A program made the translations under genes and the position numbers. Under the pieces are notes generated by a model. It did not search any database, was not told the DNA's origin, and saw only the letters and a program-made list of their open reading frames with translations. Positions 37,205-46,908 of a DNA stretch of 64,000 bases are shown piece by piece (position 1 is the stretch's first letter; each line of letters begins with the position of its first letter). Source of the DNA: Methanolobus sp. (lineage in GTDB: Archaea > Halobacteriota > Methanosarcinia > Methanosarcinales > Methanosarcinaceae); contig JARVGJ010000001.1 of NCBI GenBank assembly GCA_029762595.1, positions 228,081 through 292,080 on the forward strand. The letters are read 5' to 3'.

Positions 37205-39857
37205 ATAATTTACCTTTTAGATCATGCAGTTTATTCAGTGCTTCCAGAGGGGTCATTGAATTTAGTTCCAGCTTCTTAAGCTCTTCCAGCACAGGATTTG
37301 TCTTAACTGTATCTTCAGAACCATACGAGCTATTCTGGTCAAAAAGTATCACCTGGGTATACTTGGCACTACTGCGTTGTTTTTTCCTTCCCCTGCGATC
37401 CTCATCGCTTATTACACATTCATTCTCTATATCCTCAAGGATCTCCCTGGCCCTGTTTGTAACAGCATGCGGGACGCCTGCTATCCTTGCAACATGTATA
37501 CCATAGCTTCGGTCCGTTGCACCAGGCACGATCTTGCGCAGGAATACCAGGTCATCCCCATCCTCCTTTACAGCGATATGATAATTCCTAACACGCTTCA
37601 GGTTTGCAGCCATATCCGTAAGTTGATGGTAATGTGTGGCAAACAATGATCTCACACCCACACGTCCTTTGTTATGGATGTATTCCACCACTGCCTTTGC
37701 GATACTGTAACCATCATAGGTACTGGTGCCCCTGCCTATCTCATCCAGAAGCAACAGGCTTTTAGGAGTGGCATTGTTCAGGATGTTTGCAAGTTCCACC
37801 ATTTCCACCATGAAAGTGCTCTGTCCGCTTGCAAGGTCATCAAAGGCCCCAACCCTTGTGAAAACCCTGTCAACGATACCGACCAAAGCATGGGAAGCGG
37901 GCACAAAGGACCCTGCCTGGGCCATGATAACGATCATGGCGATCTGTCTCATATATGTGGACTTGCCTGCCATGTTAGGCCCGGTTATAAGCTGAAACTG
38001 GTTTTCACTGCAATCCATTTCCGTGTCGTTGGGAACAAAACCACCGGGAACCGTATTCTCAACAACAGGATGTCTCCCGTCCCTTATCAGAAGCTTGCAG
38101 TCCGGGGCTATTGCCGGCCTTATGTAGTTGTTATTGGCAGCAACTTCAGCCAGGTCTGCAAGCACATCCAGCGTACCGATAAGTAAAGCCGTCTCCTGTA
38201 ACTGCCTGGAATGTGATGCAACAGTGGAATTGATCTCACAGAGCAGTTCGTACTCCAGTGCGGTCATCTTCTCTTCTGCAGAAAGAATGGCACTCTCACG
38301 CTCCTTGAGTTCAGGAGTGTAGAAACGCTCGGCATTGGTCATGGTCTGTTTCCGGATATAATCATCGGGGACCTGGGATATATTGGCCTTTGTAACCTCG
38401 AGATAATAACCGAATACCTTGTTGTATCCCACCTTAAGGGACCTGATACCTGTCCGGTCTCGCTCCTTCTGCTGGAATTTTGCAACCCATTGCTTGCCGT
38501 TTTTTGAAAGGTCTGCCAGCTCATCCAGCTGCTGGTTATAGCCGGACCTTATCATACCGCCATCCCTCACACTAAGAGGAGCTTCCTCAACAATAGCATT
38601 GTCTATGAGCCTGGCAAGCTCCTCCAGCTCCCCGAAGGAAGACAGTTGCGACACAATACCTTCCAGTATGCCAACGCCCTTGCAGCCCATGAGTGAATCA
38701 AGCAGCTGAGGAACTGCCTCAAGTGACCTTTTCAATGATACAAGGTCCCTTGCATTTGAATTACCATACATAACCCTGCCTACAAGCCTTTCCATGTCCT
38801 TTACAAAGGAAAGATGAGCACGGATATCAAAACGAACAAGTGTATTATCATGAAGCCACGCCACAGCATCCAGCCTGTCATTGATGGCATCGACAGATAT
38901 GAGTGGTTTCAGGAGCCATTTCTGCAGGAGCCTCTTGCCCATGGGAGTCTTTGTCTCATCAAGCACCCCCATCAATGAAGAATCGTTACCTTCGCCCCGT
39001 ACATTCCTGATTATCTCAAGGTTTCTAAGGGTAATGGCATCCAGTACCATGAACTGGGAATCGAAATAAGTATTCAGGGATTGTACCTGCGACAGTTCCC
39101 TCATCTGGGTATCAGTAGCATAACGCAGTGCAGCGCCTGCAGAAGCTACCGCAGACCGGAGCTCACTGCAGCCCATACCCTCCAGTGTGGACACCCTGAA
39201 CTGTTCCAGGAGCGTCTTTTCAGCTCCTGCCGGGTCGAAAAGATCCACATCATATTCATGGATGATAACCTTCAGTTCCCTTAACCGTTCACAGAGTTGC
39301 CGATCCTCCTTAAGAGATGGTGGCATGATGCATTCAGACGGACCCATCCTTGCAACCTCGCTTGCGATCCTGTTAAATGGTGCACTGTCTGTGAACTGTG
39401 TGACCAGGAACTCCCCTGTGGAAATATCCAGGAAAGAGAGACCGTATTCATTCTTTTCACCATACACTGCCATCAGGTAGTTATTTGAAGCATCCGTGAA
39501 CATTGAAGAATCCATGGCAGTACCTGGAGTGACAACCCGCACAACCCCACGCTTAACAACACCTTTTGCCTTCTTAGGGTCCTCAAGCTGCTCACATATG
39601 GCGACCTTGTAGCCCTTTTTGATAAGCCGGGGAAGATAATTGTCAATCGCATGATAGGGAATACCTGCCAGGGGCATCTTTTCCCCGTCCCGTCCTTTCC
39701 CCCGGGTCGTCAGAGTGATCTCAAGCTCCTTTGCGATGGTTTTAGCATCCTCTCCGAAGGACTCGTAGAAGTCCCCCATCCTGAAGAATATGAGAGCATC
39801 CCTATGCTCTTCCTTGGCTGCATAATACTGCTGCATTGCCGGGGTCATCTTTTCCAT
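37176..39857 (-). CDS. mutS: DNA mismatch repair protein MutS
   Basis: 893 aa. The mismatch-sensing Phe-x-Glu is in FFRMGDFYESFGEDA; domain V has Walker A GPNMAGKSTYMRQ, the DEIGRGTSTYDG block and the ATHYHQLT motif. Length and motifs are of MutS1, not MutS2. The operon order is mutS then mutL, transcribed on the minus strand. No endonuclease MutH is present. Confidence 0.96.
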   Translation of the reverse strand: MEKMTPAMQQYYAAKEEHRDALIFFRMGDFYESFGEDAKTIAKELEITLTTRGKGRDGEKMPLAGIPYHAIDNYLPRLIKKGYKVAICEQLEDPKKAKGVVKRGVVRVVTPGTAMDSSMFTDASNNYLMAVYGEKNEYGLSFLDISTGEFLVTQFTDSAPFNRIASEVARMGPSECIMPPSLKEDRQLCERLRELKVIIHEYDVDLFDPAGAEKTLLEQFRVSTLEGMGCSELRSAVASAGAALRYATDTQMRELSQVQSLNTYFDSQFMVLDAITLRNLEIIRNVRGEGNDSSLMGVLDETKTPMGKRLLQKWLLKPLISVDAINDRLDAVAWLHDNTLVRFDIRAHLSFVKDMERLVGRVMYGNSNARDLVSLKRSLEAVPQLLDSLMGCKGVGILEGIVSQLSSFGELEELARLIDNAIVEEAPLSVRDGGMIRSGYNQQLDELADLSKNGKQWVAKFQQKERDRTGIRSLKVGYNKVFGYYLEVTKANISQVPDDYIRKQTMTNAERFYTPELKERESAILSAEEKMTALEYELLCEINSTVASHSRQLQETALLIGTLDVLADLAEVAANNNYIRPAIAPDCKLLIRDGRHPVVENTVPGGFVPNDTEMDCSENQFQLITGPNMAGKSTYMRQIAMIVIMAQAGSFVPASHALVGIVDRVFTRVGAFDDLASGQSTFMVEMVELANILNNATPKSLLLLDEIGRGTSTYDGYSIAKAVVEYIHNKGRVGVRSLFATHYHQLTDMAANLKRVRNYHIAVKEDGDDLVFLRKIVPGATDRSYGIHVARIAGVPHAVTNRAREILEDIENECVISDEDRRGRKKQRSSAKYTQVILFDQNSSYGSEDTVKTNPVLEELKKLELNSMTPLEALNKLHDLKGKLCGDEIHNDR

Positions 39858-39969
39858 ATAGACTCACACAAAATTGATGCTGCCAATTATCTGGTTGTTA
39901 GTATTTTTGTTTTTTGCACAGGAAAACTAACGATAAAGTATATGAGAAACTGGAAACTATTACCAATCC

Positions 39970-40470
39970 ATGTTCGGGATTGAATCATTGAGTAGCACTA
40001 CCGGATTTGCTGCTTATGCACTGGTATTCATAATGGCAGCTGTTCCCTGGTTTGAGATACTTATAGTGATACCTCCTGCAATTGCCATGGGGATGGATCC
40101 TTTTGTAGTCTCTTTCCTGGCATTTACGGGAAACCTGGTAACGGTCTTTCTTTTGGTGTTTGCCCATCACTCCCTGAATACCATATGGAAAAAGTTCAGG
40201 GTAAATGAAGACAACCCGGAAAACACCTCTGCTCCATCAGGAAGAAGAAAAAAGGCCATTAAGCTCTGGAACAGCTACGGATTGCCAGGAATTGCAATGA
40301 TGGGACCTTTGATACTGGGCACTCATTTTGCTGCGCTTATTGCACTTAGCCTGGGTTCCAAAAAGAATCCTGTGGCATTATGGATGACCATCAGCCTGTT
40401 CATATGGACCATAATAATTGCAGCTGTTTCATATTATGGAATAGAGAGCCTGAAATGGATAGCTGGATAG
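39970..40470 (+). CDS. Small multidrug-export-like membrane protein (PF06695 type)
   Basis: 166 aa, about four hydrophobic segments. Motifs VPWFEILIVIPPAIAMGMDP, FTGNLVTVFLLVF and GLPGIAMMGPLILGTHFAALIALSLG resemble the putative small multi-drug export family. A charged cytoplasmic loop lies near residues 75-95. Function is not established for the family. The gene is divergent from mutS. Confidence 0.75.
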   Translation: MFGIESLSSTTGFAAYALVFIMAAVPWFEILIVIPPAIAMGMDPFVVSFLAFTGNLVTVFLLVFAHHSLNTIWKKFRVNEDNPENTSAPSGRRKKAIKLWNSYGLPGIAMMGPLILGTHFAALIALSLGSKKNPVALWMTISLFIWTIIIAAVSYYGIESLKWIAG

Positions 40471-40578
40471 AAGGATTGGATTCCAGTCAACTAAGCAGAT
40501 GAAAAATAAAAATAAAGAGAAATATGCTTCCACTTAATGATCCACAATGGATCTGTGTTATTAAATGTTAGCAGTCTG

Positions 40579-41196
40579 TTACTCCCCCACCAGCTTCTTA
40601 GTGATCTGCGCAACATGCCTTCCCTGAAACCTTGCAATCCCAAGCTCGTTCTCACTTGGGTGTCTGGTATTCGGGCCGCTGCCGGCAACCGTTGAAGCAC
40701 CATATGGACTGCCGCCTGTGATCTCACCAAGGATTGACTGCCTTTTTTCAGAATATGGCACACCAACTATGATCATACCATGATGTAGCATTGTTGTATG
40801 GAAACTAAGTATCGTGGATTCCTGACCGCCATGCTGGGTACTGCTGGATGTGAAAACGCTGCCGACTTTGCCTATTAGCCCACCCTTTGACCAGATGCCC
40901 CCCGTCCTGTCAAGGAAGGCACGCATCTGTGCAACCATCATTCCAAATCTTGTCGGCGTTCCAAAGATGATAGCATCTGCTTCAGAAAGATTTTCAATGC
41001 CTGCAACAGGAATATGCTCAAAACTTTTTTTTGACTCTGTTGCTCCCATTTTTTCAAGAATATCCGGTGTAAAGGTTTCCTCTACCTGATATAGTCCGAC
41101 TTCTGCACCTTCTACTTCTCTGGCACCTTCTGCAACAGCCTCGGCCATCTTGTAGTTGTGACCGTACAAACTGTAAAAAATAACATTTATTCTCAT
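40579..41196 (-). CDS. wrbA: NAD(P)H:quinone oxidoreductase WrbA
   Basis: 205 aa from the ATG at 41196, which follows AGGTGG; an in-frame GTG lies nine bases up. It is a flavodoxin-fold Wrb[22 protein letters not shown] at the FMN loop, [37 protein letters not shown] and [10 protein letters not shown]. It reduces quinones by two electrons and protects against redox stress. The downstream gap to 40470 holds no gene. Confidence 0.93.
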   Translation of the reverse strand: MRINVIFYSLYGHNYKMAEAVAEGAREVEGAEVGLYQVEETFTPDILEKMGATESKKSFEHIPVAGIENLSEADAIIFGTPTRFGMMVAQMRAFLDRTGGIWSKGGLIGKVGSVFTSSSTQHGGQESTILSFHTTMLHHGMIIVGVPYSEKRQSILGEITGGSPYGASTVAGSGPNTRHPSENELGIARFQGRHVAQITKKLVGE

Positions 41197-41344
41197 CGTT
41201 CCCACCTGCTGAAATCCCGCTGCTCAAAACAATTACGGTGACATAGCATGAGTTGATTACAGCATAAATAATTTCCCGGTAGCACGGACAGGGATTTACT
41301 ATAAGCGTATATAAATAAGAGATGTCAGAATATAGAAGGTATAT

Positions 41345-41371
41345 GCATATATATATATATATATATATATA
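41345..41371. repeat. AT dinucleotide repeat
   Basis: An uninterrupted (AT)n tract of about 13 copies in the upstream region of the DUF2178 gene. The surrounding 250 bases (41197-41446) are otherwise AT-rich promoter-like sequence with no gene. Confidence 0.8.
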
Positions 41372-41446
41372 ACATAATAATAAAAATATATCATTTTATT
41401 TTAGAAGTACTTACACCTGCTATGAGCTAAAGAAAAGAGAGAAATT

Positions 41447-41824
41447 ATGTCAGAAATCCAGAGCTACACCAAAATGAGTTACACTTCAGCTGGAATTATG
41501 ATACTCATCGGCATTTTCCTGGTTGTTACGAATGAAAAATACCAGACCCACGGCATAGGGTTCATAAATGCGGGGTCCATCGTTATCTTTATCACCTTCA
41601 TAAAGGCAAGAAGATATGGGAAAAGACCATTAAAGGACGAAAGGACTATTAAGATAGGCGCTTATGGTCTTTCATATTCCTGGCTGATAACATTCATTCT
41701 TATATCGCTGCTTTTCTGGATAGACCTTTTTGATATTGTGCATTTGACCGTTAAGCAGATACTGGCAATCCTTATGTTCACAATGATAGTCACTGCAAAA
41801 GGCATTCAATGGTATCTTTTCTGA
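41447..41824 (+). CDS. DUF2178-like four-helix membrane protein
   Basis: 125 aa with four predicted transmembrane helices and a short cytoplasmic loop rich in Lys/Arg (KARRYGKRPLKDERT). The KDERT motif and the layout match DUF2178 membrane proteins. An XRE-type HTH gene follows after 41 bases, the usual arrangement for this family, in which the small HTH protein is the cognate regulator. Confidence 0.7.
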   Translation: MSEIQSYTKMSYTSAGIMILIGIFLVVTNEKYQTHGIGFINAGSIVIFITFIKARRYGKRPLKDERTIKIGAYGLSYSWLITFILISLLFWIDLFDIVHLTVKQILAILMFTMIVTAKGIQWYLF

Positions 41825-41865
41825 AAAGGGGATGTTGAATAAGATGAAAACAACGGGAAGATAGT

Positions 41866-42072
41866 ATGAAAACAAGAATCAAGGAACTCCGGGCCAGATA
41901 CGACCTGACCCAGGAGGAACTTGCAAACATGGTTGGTGTCAGAAGAGAGACCATCGGTTTTCTCGAAAAAGGGAAATATAACCCCTCACTAAAACTTGCA
42001 TATAAAGTAGCAATAACTTTAGAGACAACAATAGATGAACTATTCATATTTGATGAATCAGACCTCAAATGA
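41866..42072 (+). CDS. XRE-family HTH regulator paired with the membrane protein
   Basis: 68 aa, nearly all one helix-turn-helix domain: [22 protein letters not shown], then [20 protein letters not shown]. Small YgzD/XRE-like regulators next to DUF2178 proteins are common in archaea. A ModE-type gene starts 16 bases later. Confidence 0.88.
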   Translation: MKTRIKELRARYDLTQEELANMVGVRRETIGFLEKGKYNPSLKLAYKVAITLETTIDELFIFDESDLK

Positions 42073-42088
42073 CACAGGAGAGATAATT

Positions 42089-42643
42089 ATGGAAACAAAA
42101 ACAAAGGTCTGGCTTGCAGAAGATGGAAAACCGATCATAGGTGCCGGAAAAGTTGCACTGCTTAAAGCCATCGATGAGGAAAGGTCACTTCGAAAGGCCT
42201 GTGAAAAAATGGATATTTCCTACAAGCATGCCTGGAACGTGCTCAATAAAATGAGCGAAAGGCTCGGAAAGGATGTAGTCACCACCATTCGCGGGGGAAA
42301 GAAACAGGGTACGTTCCTTACCGCAGAAGGAAGACGGCTTATCAGTGAATACGAGATCAACAGGAAATTCGTAGACAGTACCATGGAAGATGAAGGCTCC
42401 TGGGAGAATATAGGACTTACAATATCTGCACGCAACAAAATACCTGCAAGGGTTGTTTCAGTGGAAAAGGAAGGGCTTGTCTCCAGGATAAAACTGGAGA
42501 TAGATCCTTCAGCACTTACATCAATAATAACTTCAGAAGCTGTTGAGAAACTTGATATCAGGGAAGGGGACATCGTATACGCAATAATCAAGTCTACTGA
42601 AGTCCTTATTGGCAAAGTCAAAACAGACGCAGAGAGAAACTGA
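42089..42643 (+). CDS. ModE-like molybdate-responsive regulator
   Basis: 184 aa from the ATG at 42089 (METKTKVWLAEDGKP), which follows AGGAGAG. The N-terminal winged helix has the ModE signature SLRKACEKMDISYKHAWNVLNKM. The C-terminal Mop/TOBE domain is SARNKIPARVVSVEKEGLVS through to VIGKVKTD-like end. ModE binds molybdate or tungstate and controls their uptake and molybdoenzymes. No mod transport genes are in the window, so its targets lie elsewhere. Confidence 0.9.
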   Translation: METKTKVWLAEDGKPIIGAGKVALLKAIDEERSLRKACEKMDISYKHAWNVLNKMSERLGKDVVTTIRGGKKQGTFLTAEGRRLISEYEINRKFVDSTMEDEGSWENIGLTISARNKIPARVVSVEKEGLVSRIKLEIDPSALTSIITSEAVEKLDIREGDIVYAIIKSTEVLIGKVKTDAERN

Positions 42644-42749
42644 TTTCCAGGGGTCTATTCAAAAACCGTATATACCTTATATTCATTATATAGCTATATA
42701 AGAAAAATAAATAGCACAAATCTAATCCTGTCAATAAAATGGAGACTTT

Positions 42750-42965
42750 ATGTCAGAAAATAAAGATTTTTCATGGGGAAGCGGGAAAATAAAGAACCTT
42801 TCCACGCTTGGAAATATAACAAGGATACCTGCCCATGAAGATCCGGATACTGAAGTGACCAAAGGCATGATATTAAAAGAAGGCAAACACGAATATATTG
42901 TCATTGATGATTTCAAAGAGAGGATGGCTGATATCCTCTCAAAAGAACTTCATAAAAATAAATAA
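42750..42965 (+). CDS. Small hypothetical protein
   Basis: 71 aa, soluble, no recognised domain. It begins MSENKDFSWGSGKIK and ends with a charged helix (FKERMADILSKELHKNK). A TATA-like TTATATTC / ATTATATAGC lies about 70 bases upstream. It converges with the metal permease. Confidence 0.6.
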   Translation: MSENKDFSWGSGKIKNLSTLGNITRIPAHEDPDTEVTKGMILKEGKHEYIVIDDFKERMADILSKELHKNK

Positions 42966-42980
42966 TTCCTTTGCCTATTT

Positions 42981-44102
42981 TTACCTTCTTTGTGCATATG
43001 TGCCATAAACCATGAAAGGCAGCAAGCCCAGTGCAAACATTGTCTTTATTTCTGGTGGCAGTACCTCACTTGCACTCCCAACAATTGAGCTCATCTCGAT
43101 ACCAAGTCTCAGATATATTACATCAAGCAGAAGCCCAAATGCCAAGGAGCACATTGCTATCATTCCAAGATAGATGGCTGCACTTCTTTTCCCGAGGAAT
43201 TTAGCTACCATAGTTATGGTTGCGGCGTTTGTAGCAGGTCCGGCCAGCAGGAACACAAAAGCAGTCCCGGGGCTCATGCCCTTTGCCACAAAGGCAGCAG
43301 CAAGGGGAGTAGAGGCCGTTGCACATATGTAGAGCGGAATACCTACGATCAACATTATCAGCATTGACAGGATACCACCTCCCAGATAATCACTGAACAG
43401 TTCATTGGGTATGATAAAGGAAATCATTCCTGCAATCAGGATACCCACCATCAGCCATCCTGATATGTCACCCAGTAGTTCGACAAAGGCGTACTTTAAA
43501 CCGTCTGTCATTTTCTGTAAAACAGGTTTGTTAGAGTCTTCATTATCAAAGGGAATAGTATGGCATGAGCAAGCTGTGTCGCTGCACGCTGCCATTGGCT
43601 GCATTACAGGAAGCGGTTTTTGCACAGAATTGTCTTCTTTTTTGTCCTTTGTTCCAGATCCTTCCTCCCCCAATAGGTTTTCTGTGATACCTGTAAGCAA
43701 GGCGGTTGTCATACTTGCAATGGGACGGAAAACCGTCATGATCGGGTCCAGTAAAGCATAGGTAATAGCAACAGAGTCCACACCTGTTTCAGGAGTTGAT
43801 ATGAGAAAGGATAAGGTGGCACCCTTTGTAGCTCCCCTGTTCTTCAGGGAAAGCGCTGTGGGAACCACTCCGCATGAACATAAAGGCAAAGGGATGCCAA
43901 CTAATGAGGCATTAAAAGCTGACCGGAACTTCCCAGCAGACTTACCAAGATATTTGAGTATCTTATCGTCCGGAACAAAAGCATTTAAAAGGCCTGCAAC
44001 TGCAAAACCCAGGAACAGATAAGGTGCAGCTTCTTCAAACAGACGCCATGATTCTGTTGCAACACCTGTAAAGAAGGATAGGACATATTCTGAAATGGAC
44101 AT
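42981..44102 (-). CDS. SO_0444-type permease (DUF318), probable metal efflux
   Basis: 373 aa from the ATG at 44102, whose A overlaps the stop of the ArsR gene (TAATG). It has about ten transmembrane helices with the permease motif GIPLPLCSCGVVPTALSL, where the Cys pair CSCG is diagnostic, and a second glycine/proline block GIPLYICATASTPLAAAFV. A central cytoplasmic loop has an added Cys/His run (CSDTACSCH). The family includes permeases for Cu/Zn, arsenicals and organo-arsenicals. Co-transcription with ArsR supports metal or metalloid efflux. Confidence 0.88.
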   Translation of the reverse strand: MSISEYVLSFFTGVATESWRLFEEAAPYLFLGFAVAGLLNAFVPDDKILKYLGKSAGKFRSAFNASLVGIPLPLCSCGVVPTALSLKNRGATKGATLSFLISTPETGVDSVAITYALLDPIMTVFRPIASMTTALLTGITENLLGEEGSGTKDKKEDNSVQKPLPVMQPMAACSDTACSCHTIPFDNEDSNKPVLQKMTDGLKYAFVELLGDISGWLMVGILIAGMISFIIPNELFSDYLGGGILSMLIMLIVGIPLYICATASTPLAAAFVAKGMSPGTAFVFLLAGPATNAATITMVAKFLGKRSAAIYLGMIAMCSLAFGLLLDVIYLRLGIEMSSIVGSASEVLPPEIKTMFALGLLPFMVYGTYAQRR

Positions 44103-44458
44103 TATTTCGTTTCCTCCACATGTTCCCTGCACATGGATATAAATAGTTCCACATGCTCATCAGCAAGATAGTACACTGCAAACCTGCCTTCTTTCCTTAC
44201 CCTTACAAGATCAAGCTGCCTCAGATTTTTCAGGCTATGGGATATGGCGGACTGGGATATGCCAAGCGCATTCTCCATACCTTTCACACACATACCTCCC
44301 TGTAAAAGCAGGAACATTATCTTCAGGCGGGTTGTGCACTGAAGGGCATTGAATATCTGGCACATTGAATATACTGACTTCTCTGAGGGTAATTTACCAA
44401 CTTTTTCAACAAGGGTTTTTTTGTCTGAGCAAATATGATCTTCATCCACTAGTATCAT
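44102..44458 (-). CDS. ArsR-family repressor of the permease operon
   Basis: 118 aa. The winged helix runs FNALQCTTRLKIMFLLLQGGMCVKGMENALG, then ISQSAISHSLKNLRQLDLV and a wing EGRFAVYYLAD. Candidate metal ligands are Cys in MCQIF, QCTTR, GGMCVKG and the C-terminal CREHVEE. It is first in a two-gene operon with the SO_0444-type permease. A perfect palindrome overlaps its start codon. Confidence 0.88.
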   Translation of the reverse strand: MILVDEDHICSDKKTLVEKVGKLPSEKSVYSMCQIFNALQCTTRLKIMFLLLQGGMCVKGMENALGISQSAISHSLKNLRQLDLVRVRKEGRFAVYYLADEHVELFISMCREHVEETK

Positions 44459-44480
44459 GAATATATGAACATATATTCAT
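44457..44480 (-). promoter_or_regulatory. Perfect palindromic operator at the ArsR start
   Basis: ATGAATATATG (44457-44467), a 2-base spacer AA, then CATATATTCAT (44470-44480) form a perfect 11-bp inverted repeat. It overlaps the ATG of the ArsR gene by two bases. Dyads of this size at this place are typical ArsR/SmtB operators, so autorepression of the regulator-permease operon is likely. Confidence 0.75.
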
Positions 44481-44499
44481 ATATCAATATATCCCCGAA

Positions 44500-45273
44500 T
44501 CAGAACACTATATAATAAAAAAGCAAGAATAGGTAGATTATGATTGCAATATGATCCATAGGCCCGTATCCGATGGAATGGACAGAAGTGCGGCCAGAAC
44601 CACGATAGCAGCGACTTTCCATGGCAAGGGAGACATCCTCCACTGCACGCAAAGACGTGCTCACCAGGGGAACCGAAAGGGAGAAAATAGCTCTCAAAGG
44701 ACTTTTTTTTACATCCAGACCTCTTGAAAGCTGGGAATCCCTCAGAACTTTGAAACTATCATACAGAAGAGGGACAAAATATAGGGACAGGGACATCATC
44801 ATAGCAAGATCGTGTGAAGATATTCCGGCATACCTGAGAGGAAGAGGACGAAGAAGCCTTTCAATACCCGCGGTTATCTTAGAGGGAGAAGTGGTCGATG
44901 TGAGTAATACTGCAAAGAGCAGCAAGAAAACAAAGCGCAAAGTCAGAACAGTACCAAGCACCAGGCCTTCATGACTTGCACTTATTATCCGATACTGGAA
45001 AATCACCTGCCCTTCAGTGAAGAAAAGCTGCATGAAGAAAATCAAAGAAAAAAAGATCAGCATCGGACGTATAGAGCGGAAAAAATGCTTTAAGGGAATT
45101 TTACATGTAGCAACCAGGGATAAAAAAACAAAAACCAATAATGACATGCCTGTAAATGATGAAACCTTGAGAATGAACATGCTGGCAAGCATAAGACCAA
45201 GGATCTTTGTCCTGGGATCAAGTCTGTGGAGTATGGAATCTCCCGGAATGAAAGAGAAAAAGAGATCATTCAT
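44500..45273 (-). CDS. ecfT: ECF transporter T component (EcfT) for biotin
   Basis: 257 aa, CbiQ/EcfT family: ILHRLDPRTKILGLMLAS at the N-terminus and coupling motif LRAVEDVSLAMESRCYRGSG near the end. It overlaps the upstream ecfA gene by eight bases and completes a bioY-ecfA-ecfA-ecfT operon. It couples ATP hydrolysis by the two ATPases to the BioY S component. Confidence 0.9.
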   Translation of the reverse strand: MNDLFFSFIPGDSILHRLDPRTKILGLMLASMFILKVSSFTGMSLLVFVFLSLVATCKIPLKHFFRSIRPMLIFFSLIFFMQLFFTEGQVIFQYRIISASHEGLVLGTVLTLRFVFLLLFAVLLTSTTSPSKITAGIERLLRPLPLRYAGISSHDLAMMMSLSLYFVPLLYDSFKVLRDSQLSRGLDVKKSPLRAIFSLSVPLVSTSLRAVEDVSLAMESRCYRGSGRTSVHSIGYGPMDHIAIIIYLFLLFYYIVF

Positions 45274-46099
45274 CCGGTCTTACCTCCGTGGATCCAAAGA
45301 AGCGGATAATTTCAGAGAAAGCACCATCAACAGAATAGATATCATCAGCTATATCGATACCAGCAAGATTTAGTTCTTTCATAAGGAAAGTTATATCCGG
45401 CAAAGTAAAGGTATCTGACCTTAAATATTCCCGTACAGAGCCAAGAAATCCTATGCTTCCACTCTTTAGGATAATTATCTTTTCTGCAAATGCAAGCATT
45501 TCAGATAACTGGTGGGATACAACAACAATTGAAATTCCAGAGCTATGAAGCTTTCCCAATGTCCTGGTGAGCATCGAGCGATTATGAGGGTCCAGCCCTG
45601 AACCAGGTTCATCCAGAATAAGATAATCCGGTTTCATTGCCAGTACCCCTGCAAGAGAAACAAGCCTCATCTCCCCTCCACTAAGAGCAAAAGGAGATAG
45701 TGAGGCTACTGACCTATCAAGGCCTACAAGACCCAGAGCATACATTACATGCTCATCCAGTTCCTTTCCTTTAAAACCGAAGTTAGAAGGAGCAAAGGCA
45801 ACATCCTCATAAACTGTCCTTCCAAACAGTTGTTTTTGGGGGTGCTGCATCAAAAGACCAGCTTTTGATCGAACCTTCCTGCTACCTGCTGCTTTGCCAT
45901 CTATTGTCACCGAGCCGCACCGGGGACTTAGCAGACCGGTCAAGAGCCGTGCAAGGGTAGATTTTCCGCAGCCAACTTCACCCCCGATGAGAACGAACTC
46001 ACCTTTACCTACTGAAAAACTGATATTGTCGATTGCATGCTTTACAAGTGATGTTCCCCGGTTATAGCAGAAAGATAGATCCTTTACTTCAATTGACAT
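45266..46099 (-). CDS. ECF transporter ATPase (EcfA')
   Basis: 277 aa from the ATG at 46099 (MSIEVKDLSFCYNRGTS), which overlaps the upstream ATPase gene by 16 bases; the frame is open further up. Walker A is GGEVGCGKST, the signature is ALSGGEMRLVSLAG, Walker B is YLILDEPGSGLDP. Two different ATPases in one operon are typical of ECF systems. Confidence 0.92.
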   Translation of the reverse strand: MSIEVKDLSFCYNRGTSLVKHAIDNISFSVGKGEFVLIGGEVGCGKSTLARLLTGLLSPRCGSVTIDGKAAGSRKVRSKAGLLMQHPQKQLFGRTVYEDVAFAPSNFGFKGKELDEHVMYALGLVGLDRSVASLSPFALSGGEMRLVSLAGVLAMKPDYLILDEPGSGLDPHNRSMLTRTLGKLHSSGISIVVVSHQLSEMLAFAEKIIILKSGSIGFLGSVREYLRSDTFTLPDITFLMKELNLAGIDIADDIYSVDGAFSEIIRFFGSTEVRPDE

Positions 46100-46899
46100 A
46101 GCACATCCCTCAGTTCTTCCCGGGACAACGGAAAGCATCCAGGCTCAAAAAAGCCGGCATTCAAAAGCCTTCTGGACAGCTCCATTATCGGAGGAAGTCC
46201 AAGACCTGAGTTCATGACATCCCCCCGGCTTATCAGAAGACGTGGATCACCATCATGTGTTATGTGACCTTTTTCCATAATGATAAGACGATCTGCATGA
46301 ACCAGTTCATCCAGGCAATGGGTCACATATACGACCGTGGTCCCATTTTCATGCAATTGTTTTATGAGCGAAAGGATATCCATTCTGGAATCCGGATCCA
46401 GCATGGACGTTACCTCATCAAATAATATCACCTCAGGCTCCATGGCAAGAACAGATGCTAGTGCAACCTTCTGTTTCTGGCCTCCACTGAGCTTCCCGGG
46501 TGTGTGGTCGTTGTAACCTGCCATTCCCACAGCTGAAAGTGAGCTTTCAACACGCCTGCGTATCTCCTTGGGAGGAAGGCCCAGATTCTCTGGTCCAAAT
46601 GCAATGTCCTCCCCAACTGTCATCCCTATGAATTGTGATCCCGGATCCTGAAACACCATTCCTGCAATCTGGCGTATGTTAAATACAGAAGAAATATCTT
46701 TTGTATCCATTCCTTTTATCGTGACAGAACCGGCACTTGGCAAAAGAAGACCATTAATGTGACGCAAGAGGGTTGATTTGCCGCTACCGTTGCCCCCTAT
46801 AATGGCTACAAATTCGCCCTTATATATTTCAACAGAGACCGAATGCAGCGCCGGTATGTGTCCATTATAACTATAACTTACGTTTTGTATGCTGATCAT
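46084..46899 (-). CDS. ECF transporter ATPase (EcfA)
   Basis: 271 aa. Walker A GGNGSGKST, Q-loop MVFQDPGSQFIG, signature KLSGGQKQKVALASVLA and Walker B VILFDEVTSMLDP are complete. It is the partner of the ATPase encoded next and follows bioY after nine bases. Confidence 0.93.
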   Translation of the reverse strand: MISIQNVSYSYNGHIPALHSVSVEIYKGEFVAIIGGNGSGKSTLLRHINGLLLPSAGSVTIKGMDTKDISSVFNIRQIAGMVFQDPGSQFIGMTVGEDIAFGPENLGLPPKEIRRRVESSLSAVGMAGYNDHTPGKLSGGQKQKVALASVLAMEPEVILFDEVTSMLDPDSRMDILSLIKQLHENGTTVVYVTHCLDELVHADRLIIMEKGHITHDGDPRLLISRGDVMNSGLGLPPIMELSRRLLNAGFFEPGCFPLSREELRDVLCQLK

Positions 46900-46908
46900 G
46901 AAATCACA

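Noticed and set aside
41345-41371. AT repeat as a replication origin element
   Set aside because: A simple dinucleotide run alone, with no origin-recognition boxes or cdc6 gene nearby, is not evidence of an origin.
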